Source of the DNA: Cellulomonas fimi | GTDB lineage: Bacteria > Actinomycetota > Actinomycetes > Actinomycetales > Cellulomonadaceae | NCBI RefSeq assembly: GCF_012952065.1 | Contig: NZ_JABCJJ010000006.1 | Coordinates: 1 to 64,000 of the forward strand | Length of the DNA: 64,000 nucleotides | Reading direction: 5' to 3' | Shown: positions 25,114 through 33,921 of the stretch, one piece after another | Layout: each line of letters opens with the position of its first letter | Position numbering within the stretch: the first letter of the stretch is position 1 | Notes under the pieces: model-generated | The model's input: only the letters and a program-made list of their open reading frames with translations | Database searches by the model: none | What the model was told of the DNA's origin: nothing | Program-made: the position numbers and the translations under genes

Positions 25114-26472
25114 GTGAAGATCCTCGTCATCGGGACCGGCGCCCGTGAGCACGCCCTCGTCCGTGCGCTGGCCGGTGGGCCGGCGGTCGGGGCCTCGGCG
25201 GCCGTTGCGGCGTCTGCGAGCACGGTGTCGCTCCATGCCGCGCCGGGAAATCCCGGGATCGGTGAGATCGCGCAGCTGCACGCCGTCGACCCGACCGACC
25301 CGGGCGCCGTCGCGGCGCTCGCGACGTCGCTCGGGGCGGATCTCGTCGTCGTCGGGCCCGAGGCTCCGCTGGTCGCCGGCGTGGCCGACGCCGTCCGCGC
25401 GGCGGGGATCGCCTGCTTCGGGCCCAGCGGCGAGGCCGCCGCGCTCGAGGGCTCCAAGTCCTTCGCGAAGGACGTGATGGCGGCGGCGGGCGTGCCGACC
25501 GCGATGGCCCACGTCTGCACGACGCCGGACGAGGTCGCCGACGCGCTCGACGCGTTCGGGCCGCCGTACGTCGTGAAGGATGACGGGCTGGCGGCCGGCA
25601 AGGGGGTGGTGGTCACCGCGGACCGCGCCGAGGCGCTCGCGCACGGCCGCGCCTGCGTCGAGCGGCCCGACGGTACGGTGGTGGTCGAGGAGTACCTCGA
25701 CGGCCCCGAGGTCTCCCTCTTCTGCCTGACCGACGGCGCGACGGTGGTCCCGCTCGCGCCGGCGCAGGACTTCAAGCGCGCGCTCGACGGCGACGCCGGC
25801 CCGAACACCGGCGGCATGGGGGCGTACTCGCCGCTCCCGTGGGCGCCTCAGGGCCTGGTCGACGAGGTCGTGACGCGCATCGCGCAGCCGACCGTCGACG
25901 AGATGGCGCGCCGCGGCACGCCGTTCGCCGGTGTGCTCTACGTCGGGCTCGCGCTCACGAGCCGCGGCACGCGCGTCGTCGAGTTCAATGCGCGCTTCGG
26001 CGACCCGGAGACGCAGGTGGTGCTGGCCCGGCTCGAGACCCCGCTCGCGCCTGTCCTGCACGCTGCGGCCACCGGCACACTCGCCGACCTGCCGCCCCTG
26101 CGCTGGCGTCGCGAGGCCGCGGTGACCGTCGTGGTCGCCGCGCACGGCTACCCCGCCGCCGCCCGCGCGGGTGACCCCGTCACGGGGACCGCGGAGGCGG
26201 AGGAGGTCCCCGGGGTCCGCGTGCTCCACGCGGGGACGTCGGTGTCCGACGACGGCACGCTGGTCGCTTCGGGCGGTCGCGTCCTGTCGGTGGTCGGGGT
26301 CGGCGCGGACCTCGCGGCGGCGCGCACCGCCGCGTACGCGGGCACCGAGCGGATCAGCCTCACGGGCAGCCACCACCGCACCGACATCGCGGCGGATGCG
26401 GCGGCCGGCACCGTCCGCACACCGGTCGACGCGGACCTCGACGCGAGCTCCGAGGACGAGGTGTCGACGTGA
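25114..26472 (+). CDS. purD: phosphoribosylamine-glycine ligase (GARS)
   Basis: The 452-residue ATP-grasp enzyme joins phosphoribosylamine and glycine, step 2 of purine synthesis. It opens KILVIGTGAREHALVRAL. The ATP-grasp core carries KDDGLAAGKGV, VEEYLDGPEVSLF, DAGPNTGGMGAYSP and VEFNARFGDPETQVV. GTG 25114 is chosen because the fold starts there. An in-frame upstream ATG would lie before the -10 box. purC overlaps its stop by 4 nt, so the two are translated as a coupled pair. The Ala-rich insertion after residue 25 is a lineage feature outside the active site. Confidence 0.96.
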   Translation: MKILVIGTGAREHALVRALAGGPAVGASAAVAASASTVSLHAAPGNPGIGEIAQLHAVDPTDPGAVAALATSLGADLVVVGPEAPLVAGVADAVRAAGIACFGPSGEAAALEGSKSFAKDVMAAAGVPTAMAHVCTTPDEVADALDAFGPPYVVKDDGLAAGKGVVVTADRAEALAHGRACVERPDGTVVVEEYLDGPEVSLFCLTDGATVVPLAPAQDFKRALDGDAGPNTGGMGAYSPLPWAPQGLVDEVVTRIAQPTVDEMARRGTPFAGVLYVGLALTSRGTRVVEFNARFGDPETQVVLARLETPLAPVLHAAATGTLADLPPLRWRREAAVTVVVAAHGYPAAARAGDPVTGTAEAEEVPGVRVLHAGTSVSDDGTLVASGGRVLSVVGVGADLAAARTAAYAGTERISLTGSHHRTDIAADAAAGTVRTPVDADLDASSEDEVST

Positions 26473-27383
26473 CCGGGCCGACGGAGCTGCCGGGCTGGCG
26501 GCACACCTACGCGGGCAAGGTCCGCGACCTCTACGTGCCGACCGAGCCGCACCCCGACGGCGACGTCGTGCTCGTCGTCGCGAGCGACCGCGTCAGCGCG
26601 TACGACCACGTGCTCGCGACGCCGGTGCCGGGCAAGGGGGTCGTGCTCACGCAGCTCAGCCTGTGGTGGTTCGACCAGCTGAGCGACCTCGTGCCGAACC
26701 ACGTCGTGAGCCGCGACGTGCCGGCGGCGGTCGCCGGGCGCGCGATGGTCTGTCGCCGGCTCGAGATGTTCCCGGTCGAGTGCGTGGCGCGCGGGTATCT
26801 CACCGGCTCGGGGCTCGTCGAGTACCGGACGCGCGGCAGCGTGTGCGGCGTGCCGCTCCCGGACGGGCTGGTCGACGGGTCCCGCCTGCCCGCGCCGATC
26901 TTCACGCCCGCGACCAAGGCCGCGGTCGGCGAGCACGACGAGAACGTCAGCTTCGACGTCGTCGCGGCGCAGGTCGGCGCCGAGGACGCGGCGCACCTGC
27001 GGGACCTGACCCTCGCGGTGTACGCGCGCGCCGAGGCGGTCGCGCGTGAGCGCGGCGTCATCCTCGCGGACACCAAGCTCGAGTTCGGGCGTCCTGTCGA
27101 AGGTCTGGTCGAGGGTCCGGCCGCGGGGCGGATCGTCCTCGGCGACGAGGTGCTGACCCCGGACTCGTCCCGCTTCTGGCCCGCCGACGGCTGGGCGCCC
27201 GGCCGGGCCCAGCCGAGCTTCGACAAGCAGTTCGTGCGCGACTGGCTGACGTCCCCGGCGTCGGGCTGGGACCGCGCCTCCGACACCCCGCCGCCCCCGC
27301 TGCCCGACGACGTCGTCGAGCGGACGCGCGGCAGGTACCTCGAGGCGTACGAGCGCCTGACGGGACGCGCGCTCGCGCTCTGA
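26469..27383 (+). CDS. purC: SAICAR synthase
   Basis: The 304-residue enzyme joins CAIR with aspartate (ATP-dependent), step 8 of IMP synthesis. It starts GTG in a GTGA overlap with purD. The sequence has YAGKVRDLY near 14, SDRVSAYD near 37, VVCRRLEMFPVECVARGYLTGSG, FTPATKA, the catalytic loop ILADTKLEFG near 200 and TPDSSRFWP. The length is as in actinobacteria and yeast-type PurC, longer than the 240 residues of E. coli. It ends the purDC operon. Confidence 0.96.
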   Translation: MTGPTELPGWRHTYAGKVRDLYVPTEPHPDGDVVLVVASDRVSAYDHVLATPVPGKGVVLTQLSLWWFDQLSDLVPNHVVSRDVPAAVAGRAMVCRRLEMFPVECVARGYLTGSGLVEYRTRGSVCGVPLPDGLVDGSRLPAPIFTPATKAAVGEHDENVSFDVVAAQVGAEDAAHLRDLTLAVYARAEAVARERGVILADTKLEFGRPVEGLVEGPAAGRIVLGDEVLTPDSSRFWPADGWAPGRAQPSFDKQFVRDWLTSPASGWDRASDTPPPPLPDDVVERTRGRYLEAYERLTGRALAL

Positions 27384-27578
27384 CGCGTGGGCTGTCGGAC
27401 TTCACAGCCGCATCGGTGACGGGAGTGACTCGTGAGGCTCGACGGCCTGCTCACCTGTCACGACGACCTCAGCAGTCGCGCGCGCGGCTGTGAGGACCGG
27501 GGTACCGTGCGCGCGAGCTCGCGTCCGGTCCGACGGCCTCCGCCCGAGCCTGCGCGCGAAGACATGAGGAGATGTGCG

Positions 27579-29093
27579 GTGGCGGTTGGATCGGTGCTGC
27601 TGACGGGGGCGCGACCGCTGGGCACCTCGGCGCTCGTCGACGTGCTCGTGCGTGACGGCCGGGTCGCGGCCGTCACCCCGCACGGCTCCCGATCGTCCGC
27701 GGGCGCCGTCGAGCACGTCGCGCTCGGTGGTCGCACGCTCATGCGGGGCCTGCGTGACGGGCACGTGCACCTGAACCAGTGGGCCATGACCCTCCGGCGG
27801 ATCGACCTCTCCGCCGCCCGGTCGGCCGCTGAGGTGGTCCGGCTCGTGCAGGAGCGGGTCCGCACCGACCCTCCGCCGGCCGGCGCCGCGCTCGTCGCGT
27901 ACGGGTTCCGCGACGGGCTCTGGCCGAACGCCCCCACCGCGGCGCTGCTCGACGACGCCCTCGAGCGGGTCGGTGCGCGGGACACGCCCGTGGTGCTCGT
28001 GTCGGGCGACTACCACTGCGCCTGGCTGAGCACGGCCGCGCTGGTGCGGCACGGCGTCGTCGGGCATCCGACCGGGGTGCTGCGCGAGCGCGAGTGGTTC
28101 GCGATCAGCGAGGCCGCGGTCGCCGTGCCCGAGGCGGTGCTCGACGACTGGGTCGACCAGGCGGTGCGCGGCGCGGCGGCGCGCGGCGTCACCCAGGTCG
28201 TGGACTTCGAGCTCGCGGACAACCTGACCGCGTGGCGCCGGCGGATGAGCGGCACGCGGCCGACCGACGGGGTGCGCGTCGCGGCGTCCGCGTGGCCCGA
28301 GTACCTCGACCGGCCGGTGGCGGAGGAGCTGGCCACGGGCGACGTCGTCGGCGGCACCGGCGGGCTGCTCACGATGGGGCCGCTCAAGGTGATCACCGAC
28401 GGGTCGCTCAACACGCGGACGGCCTACTGCCACGACCCGTACCCCGGGCTCGGGGCTGCTGCGGGTTCCCACGGCGTGCTGTCCGTTCCGCCCGAGGAGC
28501 TGCGCCTGCTCATGGCGAAGGCCACGCGGCACGGGCTCGCGTGCGCGATCCACGCGATCGGCGACCACGCGAACGCGCTCGCGCTCGACGCGTTCGAGGC
28601 GACGGGCGCGCGCGGCAGCATCGAGCACGCGCAGCTCGTGTCGCGCGGGGACCTGACGCGGTTCGCCGCGCTCGGGGTCGTCGCGAGCATCCAGCCGGAG
28701 CACGCGCTCGACGACCGCGACGTCGCGGACCGGTACTGGGTCGGTCGCACCCACCGGGCCTTCGCGTACGCGGCGCTGCACGACGCCGGGGTGACGCTCG
28801 CGCTGGGGTCGGACGCGCCGGTCGCGCCGCTCGACCCGTGGCTCGCGATCGCGGCGGCGGTCCACCGCACACGGGACGGGCGCGAGCCCTGGCACCCGGA
28901 GCAGGGGCTGAGCCTCGACGTCGCGCTCGCGGCCTCGGCCGGGGGTCGCGCCGAGGTGGCGGTGGGTGACGTCGCGGACCTCGTCGTGCTCGACGCCGAT
29001 CCCTCCGAGGTCGACGCCGCGGGTCTGCGCGCGATGCCGGTGGCGGGGACGCTCGTCGCGGGGCGATGGACGTGGGACGGGGTGGGCCGGTGA
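27579..29093 (+). CDS. YtcJ-type amidohydrolase
   Basis: The 504-residue metal-dependent hydrolase is of the amidohydrolase-3 (YtcJ/AtzF-adjacent) group. It has the first metal motif GHVHLN near 65, HCAWLST in the substrate region, ITDGSLNTRTAYCHDPY, HAIGDHANALALDAFE, IEHAQ and the terminal metal Asp in LGSDAPVAPLDPW. The substrate is unknown; relatives cleave exocyclic amide or formamide bonds. GTG 27579 is preferred since AGGAGAT lies 5-6 nt before it; ATG 27564 is the alternative. The next gene overlaps it by 4 nt. Between purC and this gene (27384-27578) I see no other gene. Confidence 0.88.
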   Translation: MAVGSVLLTGARPLGTSALVDVLVRDGRVAAVTPHGSRSSAGAVEHVALGGRTLMRGLRDGHVHLNQWAMTLRRIDLSAARSAAEVVRLVQERVRTDPPPAGAALVAYGFRDGLWPNAPTAALLDDALERVGARDTPVVLVSGDYHCAWLSTAALVRHGVVGHPTGVLREREWFAISEAAVAVPEAVLDDWVDQAVRGAAARGVTQVVDFELADNLTAWRRRMSGTRPTDGVRVAASAWPEYLDRPVAEELATGDVVGGTGGLLTMGPLKVITDGSLNTRTAYCHDPYPGLGAAAGSHGVLSVPPEELRLLMAKATRHGLACAIHAIGDHANALALDAFEATGARGSIEHAQLVSRGDLTRFAALGVVASIQPEHALDDRDVADRYWVGRTHRAFAYAALHDAGVTLALGSDAPVAPLDPWLAIAAAVHRTRDGREPWHPEQGLSLDVALAASAGGRAEVAVGDVADLVVLDADPSEVDAAGLRAMPVAGTLVAGRWTWDGVGR

Positions 29094-30211
29094 CGTCGTC
29101 GGAATCGCTGCCGGCGACGATGCGCGCCGTCGTCCTCGACGAGTTCGCGGGCCCGCTCGAGGTGCGCGAGGTGCCGGTGCCGCGGTGCCCGGCCGACGGT
29201 GTCGTCGTCCGCGTCGCCGCGACGGGCGTGTGCCGCAGCGACTGGCACGGCTGGCAGGGGCACGACGACGGGATCGCCCTCCCGCACGTCCCGGGCCATG
29301 AGCTGGCGGGGACCGTGGCCGAGGTCGGGGCTCAGGTGCGCGGCTGGCGGGTGGGCGACGTCGTGACCGTGCCGTTCGTGTGTGCGTGCGGGTCGTGCGC
29401 CGCGTGCCTCGCGGGAGAGCAGCAGGTGTGCGAGCGGCAGACACAGCCCGGGTTCACGCATGCGGGGTCGTTCGCCGAGTACGTCGCGCTGGATCATGCG
29501 GACGTCAACCTCGTGCGGCTGCCGGACGGCATGTCGCCGGTGACCGCGGCGGCGCTGGGGTGCCGGTTCGCGACGGCGTACCGGGCGGTGACGGTTCATG
29601 CGCGGGTGCGCCCCGGGCAGTGGCTGGCCGTGCACGGGTGCGGCGGGGTCGGGCTGTCTGCGGTCATGGTGGCCGTGGCCGACGGCGCGCGCGTGGTCGC
29701 CCTGGACGTGTCGGCGGCGGCGCGGCAGGCGGCGAGGTCGTTCGGGGCCGAGGTGGTCCTCGACCCGCGGGCGTGCGGTACCGGCTCGCCCGACGACGTC
29801 GCGGCGGCAGTCCGGGCGGCGACCGGCGGGTCGGTCGACGGGTCGGCCGGCGGGTCGGCGGGAGGTGGCGCGCACGCGTCGCTCGACGCGCTCGGGAGCC
29901 CGGTGACGGCGATCGCGTCGGTGCTCGGGCTGCGGCGGCGCGGCCGGCACGTCCAGGTCGGGCTGCTGCTCGGCGGGCAGGCGCGGCCGCCGCTGCCGAT
30001 GGACCGGGTGGTCGCGTGGGAGCTCGAGCTGTACGGCAGCCACGGCATGGCGGCGCACGAGTACCCCCCGATGCTCGACCGGATCGCGTCCGGTGAGCTG
30101 CGACCGGAGCGGCTGGTCGGGCGGGTCATCGGGCTGGACGCGGCGCCCGACGCGCTCCGGGCGATGGGCGGCGCGTCGGCGGCCGCGGGGATGACGGTCG
30201 TGGCGCCGTGA
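29090..30211 (+). CDS. zinc-dependent alcohol dehydrogenase (MDR family)
   Basis: The 373-residue MDR oxidoreductase has the catalytic-zinc Cys in TGVCRSDWHGWQGH, the His-Glu pair in VPGHELAG, and the structural-zinc motif CACGSCAACLAGEQQVC. The NAD(P) Rossmann motif is HGCGGVGLSAVMVA near 192. An Ala/Gly/Ser-rich insertion (GGSVDGSAGGSAGGGAH) near 245-262 is made of short repeats. It starts with GTG inside the amidohydrolase stop (GTGA), so the two are co-translated and may act in one pathway. The alcohol or aldehyde substrate is not deducible. Confidence 0.93.
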   Translation: MTSSESLPATMRAVVLDEFAGPLEVREVPVPRCPADGVVVRVAATGVCRSDWHGWQGHDDGIALPHVPGHELAGTVAEVGAQVRGWRVGDVVTVPFVCACGSCAACLAGEQQVCERQTQPGFTHAGSFAEYVALDHADVNLVRLPDGMSPVTAAALGCRFATAYRAVTVHARVRPGQWLAVHGCGGVGLSAVMVAVADGARVVALDVSAAARQAARSFGAEVVLDPRACGTGSPDDVAAAVRAATGGSVDGSAGGSAGGGAHASLDALGSPVTAIASVLGLRRRGRHVQVGLLLGGQARPPLPMDRVVAWELELYGSHGMAAHEYPPMLDRIASGELRPERLVGRVIGLDAAPDALRAMGGASAAAGMTVVAP

Positions 30212-30257
30212 GGCAGCCTCTTGTCGGCATAGGTTGTCGCGCGATATATATCGGCCT

Positions 30258-30596
30258 GTGACGGCGTTCAGGATGACCGAGCAGGCCTACCTCGTGCTGC
30301 TCGCGCTCGCCGAGGAGCCACGGCACGGGTACGGCGTCGTGCAGGCCGTGCGCGTCCTCTCCGACGGTGCGGTGAACCTCGGCGCCGGGACGCTCTACGG
30401 CATCCTCGACCGGCTCGTCGTAGCGGGGTACGCCGAGGCGTCCGGTGAGGTCGTCGTCGACGGACGGCTGCGGCGCTACTACCGGCTGACCGAGTCCGGT
30501 CACGAGGCGCTCGCGGCAGAGACCGCTCGGTTGCGGGCGCTCGCCCGCCGGGCGCAGCGCGTGCTCGGCGCTTCTCCCGCGCTCGGCGGTGCGTGA
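30258..30596 (+). CDS. PadR-family transcriptional regulator
   Basis: The 112-residue winged-helix regulator has the PadR core: MTEQAYLVLLALAEEPRHGYGVVQAV, then LGAGTLYGILDRLVVAGYAEA and a wing ending RRYYRLTESGHEAL. GTG 30258 lies just after a TATATATC tract at 30244-30251 that may hold the -10 box and, being AT-rich and palindromic in an otherwise GC-rich region, the operator. It overlaps the following membrane-protein gene by 4 nt. Such PadR/membrane protein pairs commonly form an autoregulated unit. Confidence 0.9.
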   Translation: MTAFRMTEQAYLVLLALAEEPRHGYGVVQAVRVLSDGAVNLGAGTLYGILDRLVVAGYAEASGEVVVDGRLRRYYRLTESGHEALAAETARLRALARRAQRVLGASPALGGA

Positions 30597-31777
30597 TGGC
30601 GGCGCGCGGGGTCGACCCGCGGTTCGCGCGGTCCGTCGCGCTGTGGATGCGCGCGTACCCACGGCGCTGGCGGACGGCACGGGGAGCGGAGCTCGTGGAG
30701 GTGCTGGTCGACCTGGCTCCGCGCGATGCGACGCGGCTCGCGCGGAGGGAGGTGCTCGGTCTGGTCCGCGGAGGCTGGGCGACCCGATGGCGCGAGCACC
30801 CGCCGGTCGGGCCGTGGGTCCTGTACCGGTTCTTCGACCGCCGCCTCCCGCAGCCGTACCGCCCGTGGGCGTACGACGACATCCAGGGCGCGGTGTACCC
30901 GGTGCGGCAGTACCTGACGACGCAGTGGTGGATGGTCCCGTTCTTCACCGTGGTGAACGGCTGGCCTCCACCACGTTGGTTCTTGGCGTTCTTCGTCGCG
31001 CTCCTGCTCGGGTCCCTCGTCATCGGGTCCGGGTACCGGCGCGGCCAGGCGTTGCTCAAGCACGCACAGCTGCGCCACGGCGAACCGCTGGTCCCCGGCG
31101 CGCTGGTCCAGGTCTACGCGCCCCGGCAGCGGGTCGATGCGCGCACCGGGCTCCCCGGCGCCGTCGGGCTCCTCTTGGCGCTCGGCCTCCTCACGTTCAC
31201 CGCCGTGGCGGCCGCCCCGAAGATCATCCTGCTCGTGTGGGAACCAGTTCCGTCTCCCGCGCCGCCCGGCTACGTGGGCGGAATCCAGTCGCTCGTCGGA
31301 CCCGTGGGTGACGACCGCGTCGTCTGGCTGACCGTCCTCGCCGTGGCACTGGCGGTCGGGATGGTGGGCGCCGTCGTCGGGCACCGGCGACTGCGGCGGC
31401 TCCTGCCGCTCGGCGTCGACCAAGTGCACCGCGAGCTCCGACCGCTCGGCGTCCGCGGCGTCCTCCGGCTCGCCTACTGGGTGGCCGTCGGAGCGACGGT
31501 CGCGTGGCTCGAGATCAGCGGCCGCCTCGTGCTGTGGCTGAGCGTCCCGATCGGCGTGGGGGTCGCCGTGCTGCTGCCGACGTTCCTGCTCGCGACGGCG
31601 GTGGTGCGTGGCCTGCCCGACGGCGGCACGTCGATCGCGCTCGCGGACGTGTGGTGGATCGCGAGCCGGGGTCGCACGCCCGAGCCGGATCGCCCGGCGG
31701 TCGAGCTGTGCCCGTACCCCGGGTTCGTGCCGAACCCGCTCCCGAACCTGTCGGAGCCCCCGCTCATTGGCCTGTGA
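30593..31777 (+). CDS. multi-pass membrane protein coupled to PadR regulator
   Basis: The 394-residue protein has a cytoplasmic head (1-110) including RAYPRRWRTARGAELVEVLVDL, a motif seen in many proteins encoded after PadR genes. About six hydrophobic helices follow, near 125-150, 195-215, 245-270 and 295-350. It ends in a Pro-rich tail (PYPGFVPNPLPNLSEPP). I do not recognise a transporter or enzyme signature. Translation starts at GTG 30593 within the PadR stop, so its amount should track the regulator. Codon use is slightly less GC-biased than its neighbours in places. Confidence 0.8.
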   Translation: MMAARGVDPRFARSVALWMRAYPRRWRTARGAELVEVLVDLAPRDATRLARREVLGLVRGGWATRWREHPPVGPWVLYRFFDRRLPQPYRPWAYDDIQGAVYPVRQYLTTQWWMVPFFTVVNGWPPPRWFLAFFVALLLGSLVIGSGYRRGQALLKHAQLRHGEPLVPGALVQVYAPRQRVDARTGLPGAVGLLLALGLLTFTAVAAAPKIILLVWEPVPSPAPPGYVGGIQSLVGPVGDDRVVWLTVLAVALAVGMVGAVVGHRRLRRLLPLGVDQVHRELRPLGVRGVLRLAYWVAVGATVAWLEISGRLVLWLSVPIGVGVAVLLPTFLLATAVVRGLPDGGTSIALADVWWIASRGRTPEPDRPAVELCPYPGFVPNPLPNLSEPPLIGL

Positions 31778-31863
31778 GAACCACGTGAGGCGTGAGCGTC
31801 ACGCAGCTCTGCCAGGTCGTGGGGCGGACGTGGACGGCTCGGGGGCCAGGTCGCCGCACTCGG

Positions 31864-31869
31864 TATCCT
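31864..31869 (+). promoter_or_regulatory. -10 hexamer TATCCT of the purSQ operon
   Basis: TATCCT lies 46 nt before the purS ATG. The leader between has a CAGGAG ribosome site, so this transcript is leadered, unlike purD. Confidence 0.5.
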
Positions 31870-31914
31870 GAGGAAGCCCCACCCGCTCATCCCCCGTTCA
31901 CAGGAGTGCCCCGC

Positions 31915-32220
31915 ATGGGACGAGTCGTCGTCGATGTCATGCCGAAGCCCGAGATCCTCGACCCGCAGGGCAAGGCCGTCGCCGGTGCGCTCCCGCGGCT
32001 CGGCTTCGGTCAGTTCACGAACGTGCGCCAGGGCAAGCGGTTCGAGCTCGAGGTCGAGGGCGACGTGACCCCCGACGTCCTCGCCGCGGCCCAGGAGGCG
32101 GCCGAGACCGTCCTGTCGAACCCGGTCATCGAGGACGTCGTGCGCGTCGCCGACATCGAGGCCGACGCCGCCGCGACCGCCGGCTCCACGACCGCCGCCT
32201 CGACGGGGCCCGCGCTCTGA
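31915..32220 (+). CDS. purS: phosphoribosylformylglycinamidine synthase subunit PurS
   Basis: The 101-residue subunit bridges PurL and PurQ in the three-part FGAM synthase. It begins [21 protein letters not shown] and has the family core [19 protein letters not shown], followed by a helix ([19 protein letters not shown]). An Ala/Thr tail of about 15 residues extends past the usual 80-85. ATG 31915 follows CAGGAG. purQ starts in the TGATG overlap. An upstream open frame is not supported because it crosses the promoter. Confidence 0.95.
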   Translation: MGRVVVDVMPKPEILDPQGKAVAGALPRLGFGQFTNVRQGKRFELEVEGDVTPDVLAAAQEAAETVLSNPVIEDVVRVADIEADAAATAGSTTAASTGPAL

Positions 32221-32912
32221 TGCGCGTCGGCGTCGTCACCTTCCCCGGCACGCTCGACGACCGGGACGCCGCGCGCGCGGTCCGGCTGGCGGGCGGCGAG
32301 GCGGTCGCCCTCTGGCACGCCGATCCCGACCTCCAGGGCGTCGACGCCGTGATCCTGCCCGGCGGCTTCTCGTACGGCGACTACCTGCGTGCCGGGGCGA
32401 TCGCCCGCTTCGCGCCCCTGATGAGCTCGATCGTCGACGCCGCGCGCGGGGGCCTGCCCGTCCTCGGCATCTGCAACGGCTTCCAGATCCTGTGCGAGGC
32501 GCACCTGCTGCCGGGCTCGATGATCAAGAACGACGGCCGCACGTTCCTGTGCCGCGAGCAGGTGCTCACGGTCCAGAACGCCGACACCGCCTGGACCCGC
32601 GACTACCGCGCCGGCCAGCGCATCACGGTCCCGCTCAAGAACCAGGACGGCCAGTTCGTCGCCGACGAGCGCACGCTCGCCGAGCTCGAGGCCGAGGGCC
32701 GCGTCGTCTTCCGCTACGCCGACGACAACCCGAACGGCTCGCGCCACGACATCGCCGGGATCACGAACGCCGCCGGGAACGTCGTCGGCCTCATGCCGCA
32801 CCCCGAGCACGCGGTCGAGCCCGGCTACGGACCCGACGGCGCGACCGGTCCGCGCACGGGGACCGACGGCCTGGCGATGTTCACCTCCGTCGTGCGCGCC
32901 CTGGTCGCCTGA
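32220..32912 (+). CDS. purQ: phosphoribosylformylglycinamidine synthase subunit PurQ (glutaminase)
   Basis: The 230-residue class I glutamine amidotransferase feeds ammonia to PurL. The nucleophile Cys lies in [10 protein letters not shown] near 87, the oxyanion Gly-rich loop in [14 protein letters not shown], and the catalytic His/Glu in PHPEHAVEP near 199-203. It starts in a TGATG overlap with purS. purL lies 9.9 kb away, so the complex is encoded at two loci. Confidence 0.96.
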   Translation: MRVGVVTFPGTLDDRDAARAVRLAGGEAVALWHADPDLQGVDAVILPGGFSYGDYLRAGAIARFAPLMSSIVDAARGGLPVLGICNGFQILCEAHLLPGSMIKNDGRTFLCREQVLTVQNADTAWTRDYRAGQRITVPLKNQDGQFVADERTLAELEAEGRVVFRYADDNPNGSRHDIAGITNAAGNVVGLMPHPEHAVEPGYGPDGATGPRTGTDGLAMFTSVVRALVA

Positions 32913-32944
32913 ACGCGGACGCAGACCGGGCGCGGGTGCGTGAG

Positions 32945-32961
32945 GGAGCAGGTCGTGCTCC
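32945..32961. terminator. short hairpin between purQ and the pentapeptide gene
   Basis: GGAGCA, the loop GGTCG, then TGCTCC. It is a weak 6-bp stem between two convergent genes and the only terminator candidate there. Confidence 0.4.
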
Positions 32962-32975
32962 GGTCGCCCCGCGTG

Positions 32976-33617
32976 TCAGCCCGACCGGACGACGATCCCC
33001 AGATGGGCGGCCAGCGCGGGCGCCAGCTCGATCAGCTGTTGCTCGCCGACGACGGCGCCGCGCAGGTCCGCGACGCCGCGCACCTCGCGCAGATCGCCGC
33101 CGCGCAGGTCGAAGCCGTCGCACCGGGCCCGCGTCACGTCGAGCTGACCGACACGCACCCCGGCGAGCCGCACTCGTGTCAGGCGCGCGCCGCCGAGGTC
33201 GAGCTCGCCGACGAAGCAGTCCTCGATCAGCACGTCCGTCAGGGCCGCGTCCCGCAGGTTGACGTAGTCGAGCTTGCCTCCGCTGATCCGGACGCGCGTC
33301 AGCTGGGACGCGTGGGCCGTGACCGCGCCGAGCCGGCAGCCCGTCAGGACCACGTCGCGCCACACCGACCCGACGGCGTCGAGCTCGCTGGCCCGGACGT
33401 CGTCCAGCACCGAGCCGGCGAGCTGGGCCCGGCTCAGCGTGACGTCGTCGAGCACTGAGCCGGTGATGCGTACGTCGAGGAATCGCGCGTTCTCGGCGTC
33501 CTGCCCGGTGAGGTCGCGGTCGCGGAGCTCGACGCCGTCGTACTCGCCGTCCGGCGCGAGGTCGCCCGCGAGGGGCGGCAGGTCCGGGAGGCTCACGTCG
33601 GCGAGGCGCGGTTCCAC
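32976..33617 (-). CDS. pentapeptide-repeat protein
   Basis: The 213-residue protein is built of tandem A-[DNR]-L-x-x pentapeptides (for example DRDLTGQDAENARFLDVRI and GGARLTRVRLAGVRVGQLDV). These should fold into a right-handed quadrilateral beta helix. There is no signal peptide. Some members mimic DNA and protect gyrase, but nothing here proves that role. GTG 33617 is preferred because upstream residues in the open frame are translated tandem DNA repeats of no protein character. It converges with purQ. Confidence 0.85.
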   Translation of the reverse strand: MEPRLADVSLPDLPPLAGDLAPDGEYDGVELRDRDLTGQDAENARFLDVRITGSVLDDVTLSRAQLAGSVLDDVRASELDAVGSVWRDVVLTGCRLGAVTAHASQLTRVRISGGKLDYVNLRDAALTDVLIEDCFVGELDLGGARLTRVRLAGVRVGQLDVTRARCDGFDLRGGDLREVRGVADLRGAVVGEQQLIELAPALAAHLGIVVRSG

Positions 33618-33635
33618 CCGACGACGATCCCACGC

Positions 33636-33733
33636 GCAGCGCCGATCTCCCGCAGCGCCGTTCCCTCCGCAGCGCCGTTCCCTCCGCAGCGCCGATCCCC
33701 CGCAGCGCCGATCTCCCGCAGCGCCGATCTCCC
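33636..33733. repeat. 16-17-bp tandem repeat, six copies
   Basis: Six consecutive copies of GCAGCGCCGATCTCCC or the GTTCCCTCC variant lie just upstream of the pentapeptide-repeat gene on its 5' side. They occupy the place where its promoter would be expected, so they may be regulatory or a variable-number locus. Confidence 0.85.
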
Positions 33734-33846
33734 GCGGTCGCCCGTCCGTCCGCGCGGAGCATGTGACGGCTGGGGCGCGTGGGGCCGGATGCCGGTTCTG
33801 GGCAGCACCTCCTGCACCACGGTTCCCATGCTCCGCGCGGACGGAC
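33734..33846. repeat. 20-bp perfect inverted repeat enclosing 73 bp
   Basis: GTCCGTCCGCGCGGAGCATG at 33734-33753 is matched by its exact complement at 33827-33846. The enclosed 73 bp has no ORF. The structure resembles a miniature inverted-repeat element or a long stem-loop RNA. No target-site duplication is evident. The rest of the gap to 33921 holds nothing else that I can recognise. Confidence 0.75.
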
Positions 33847-33921
33847 AGCTGCCCTGGGCGCCACGTCGAGCCGCGCGTCGAGGCGGAGTCGCCCGCGCCG
33901 AGAGCCGCCCGGGAGGGAGCC

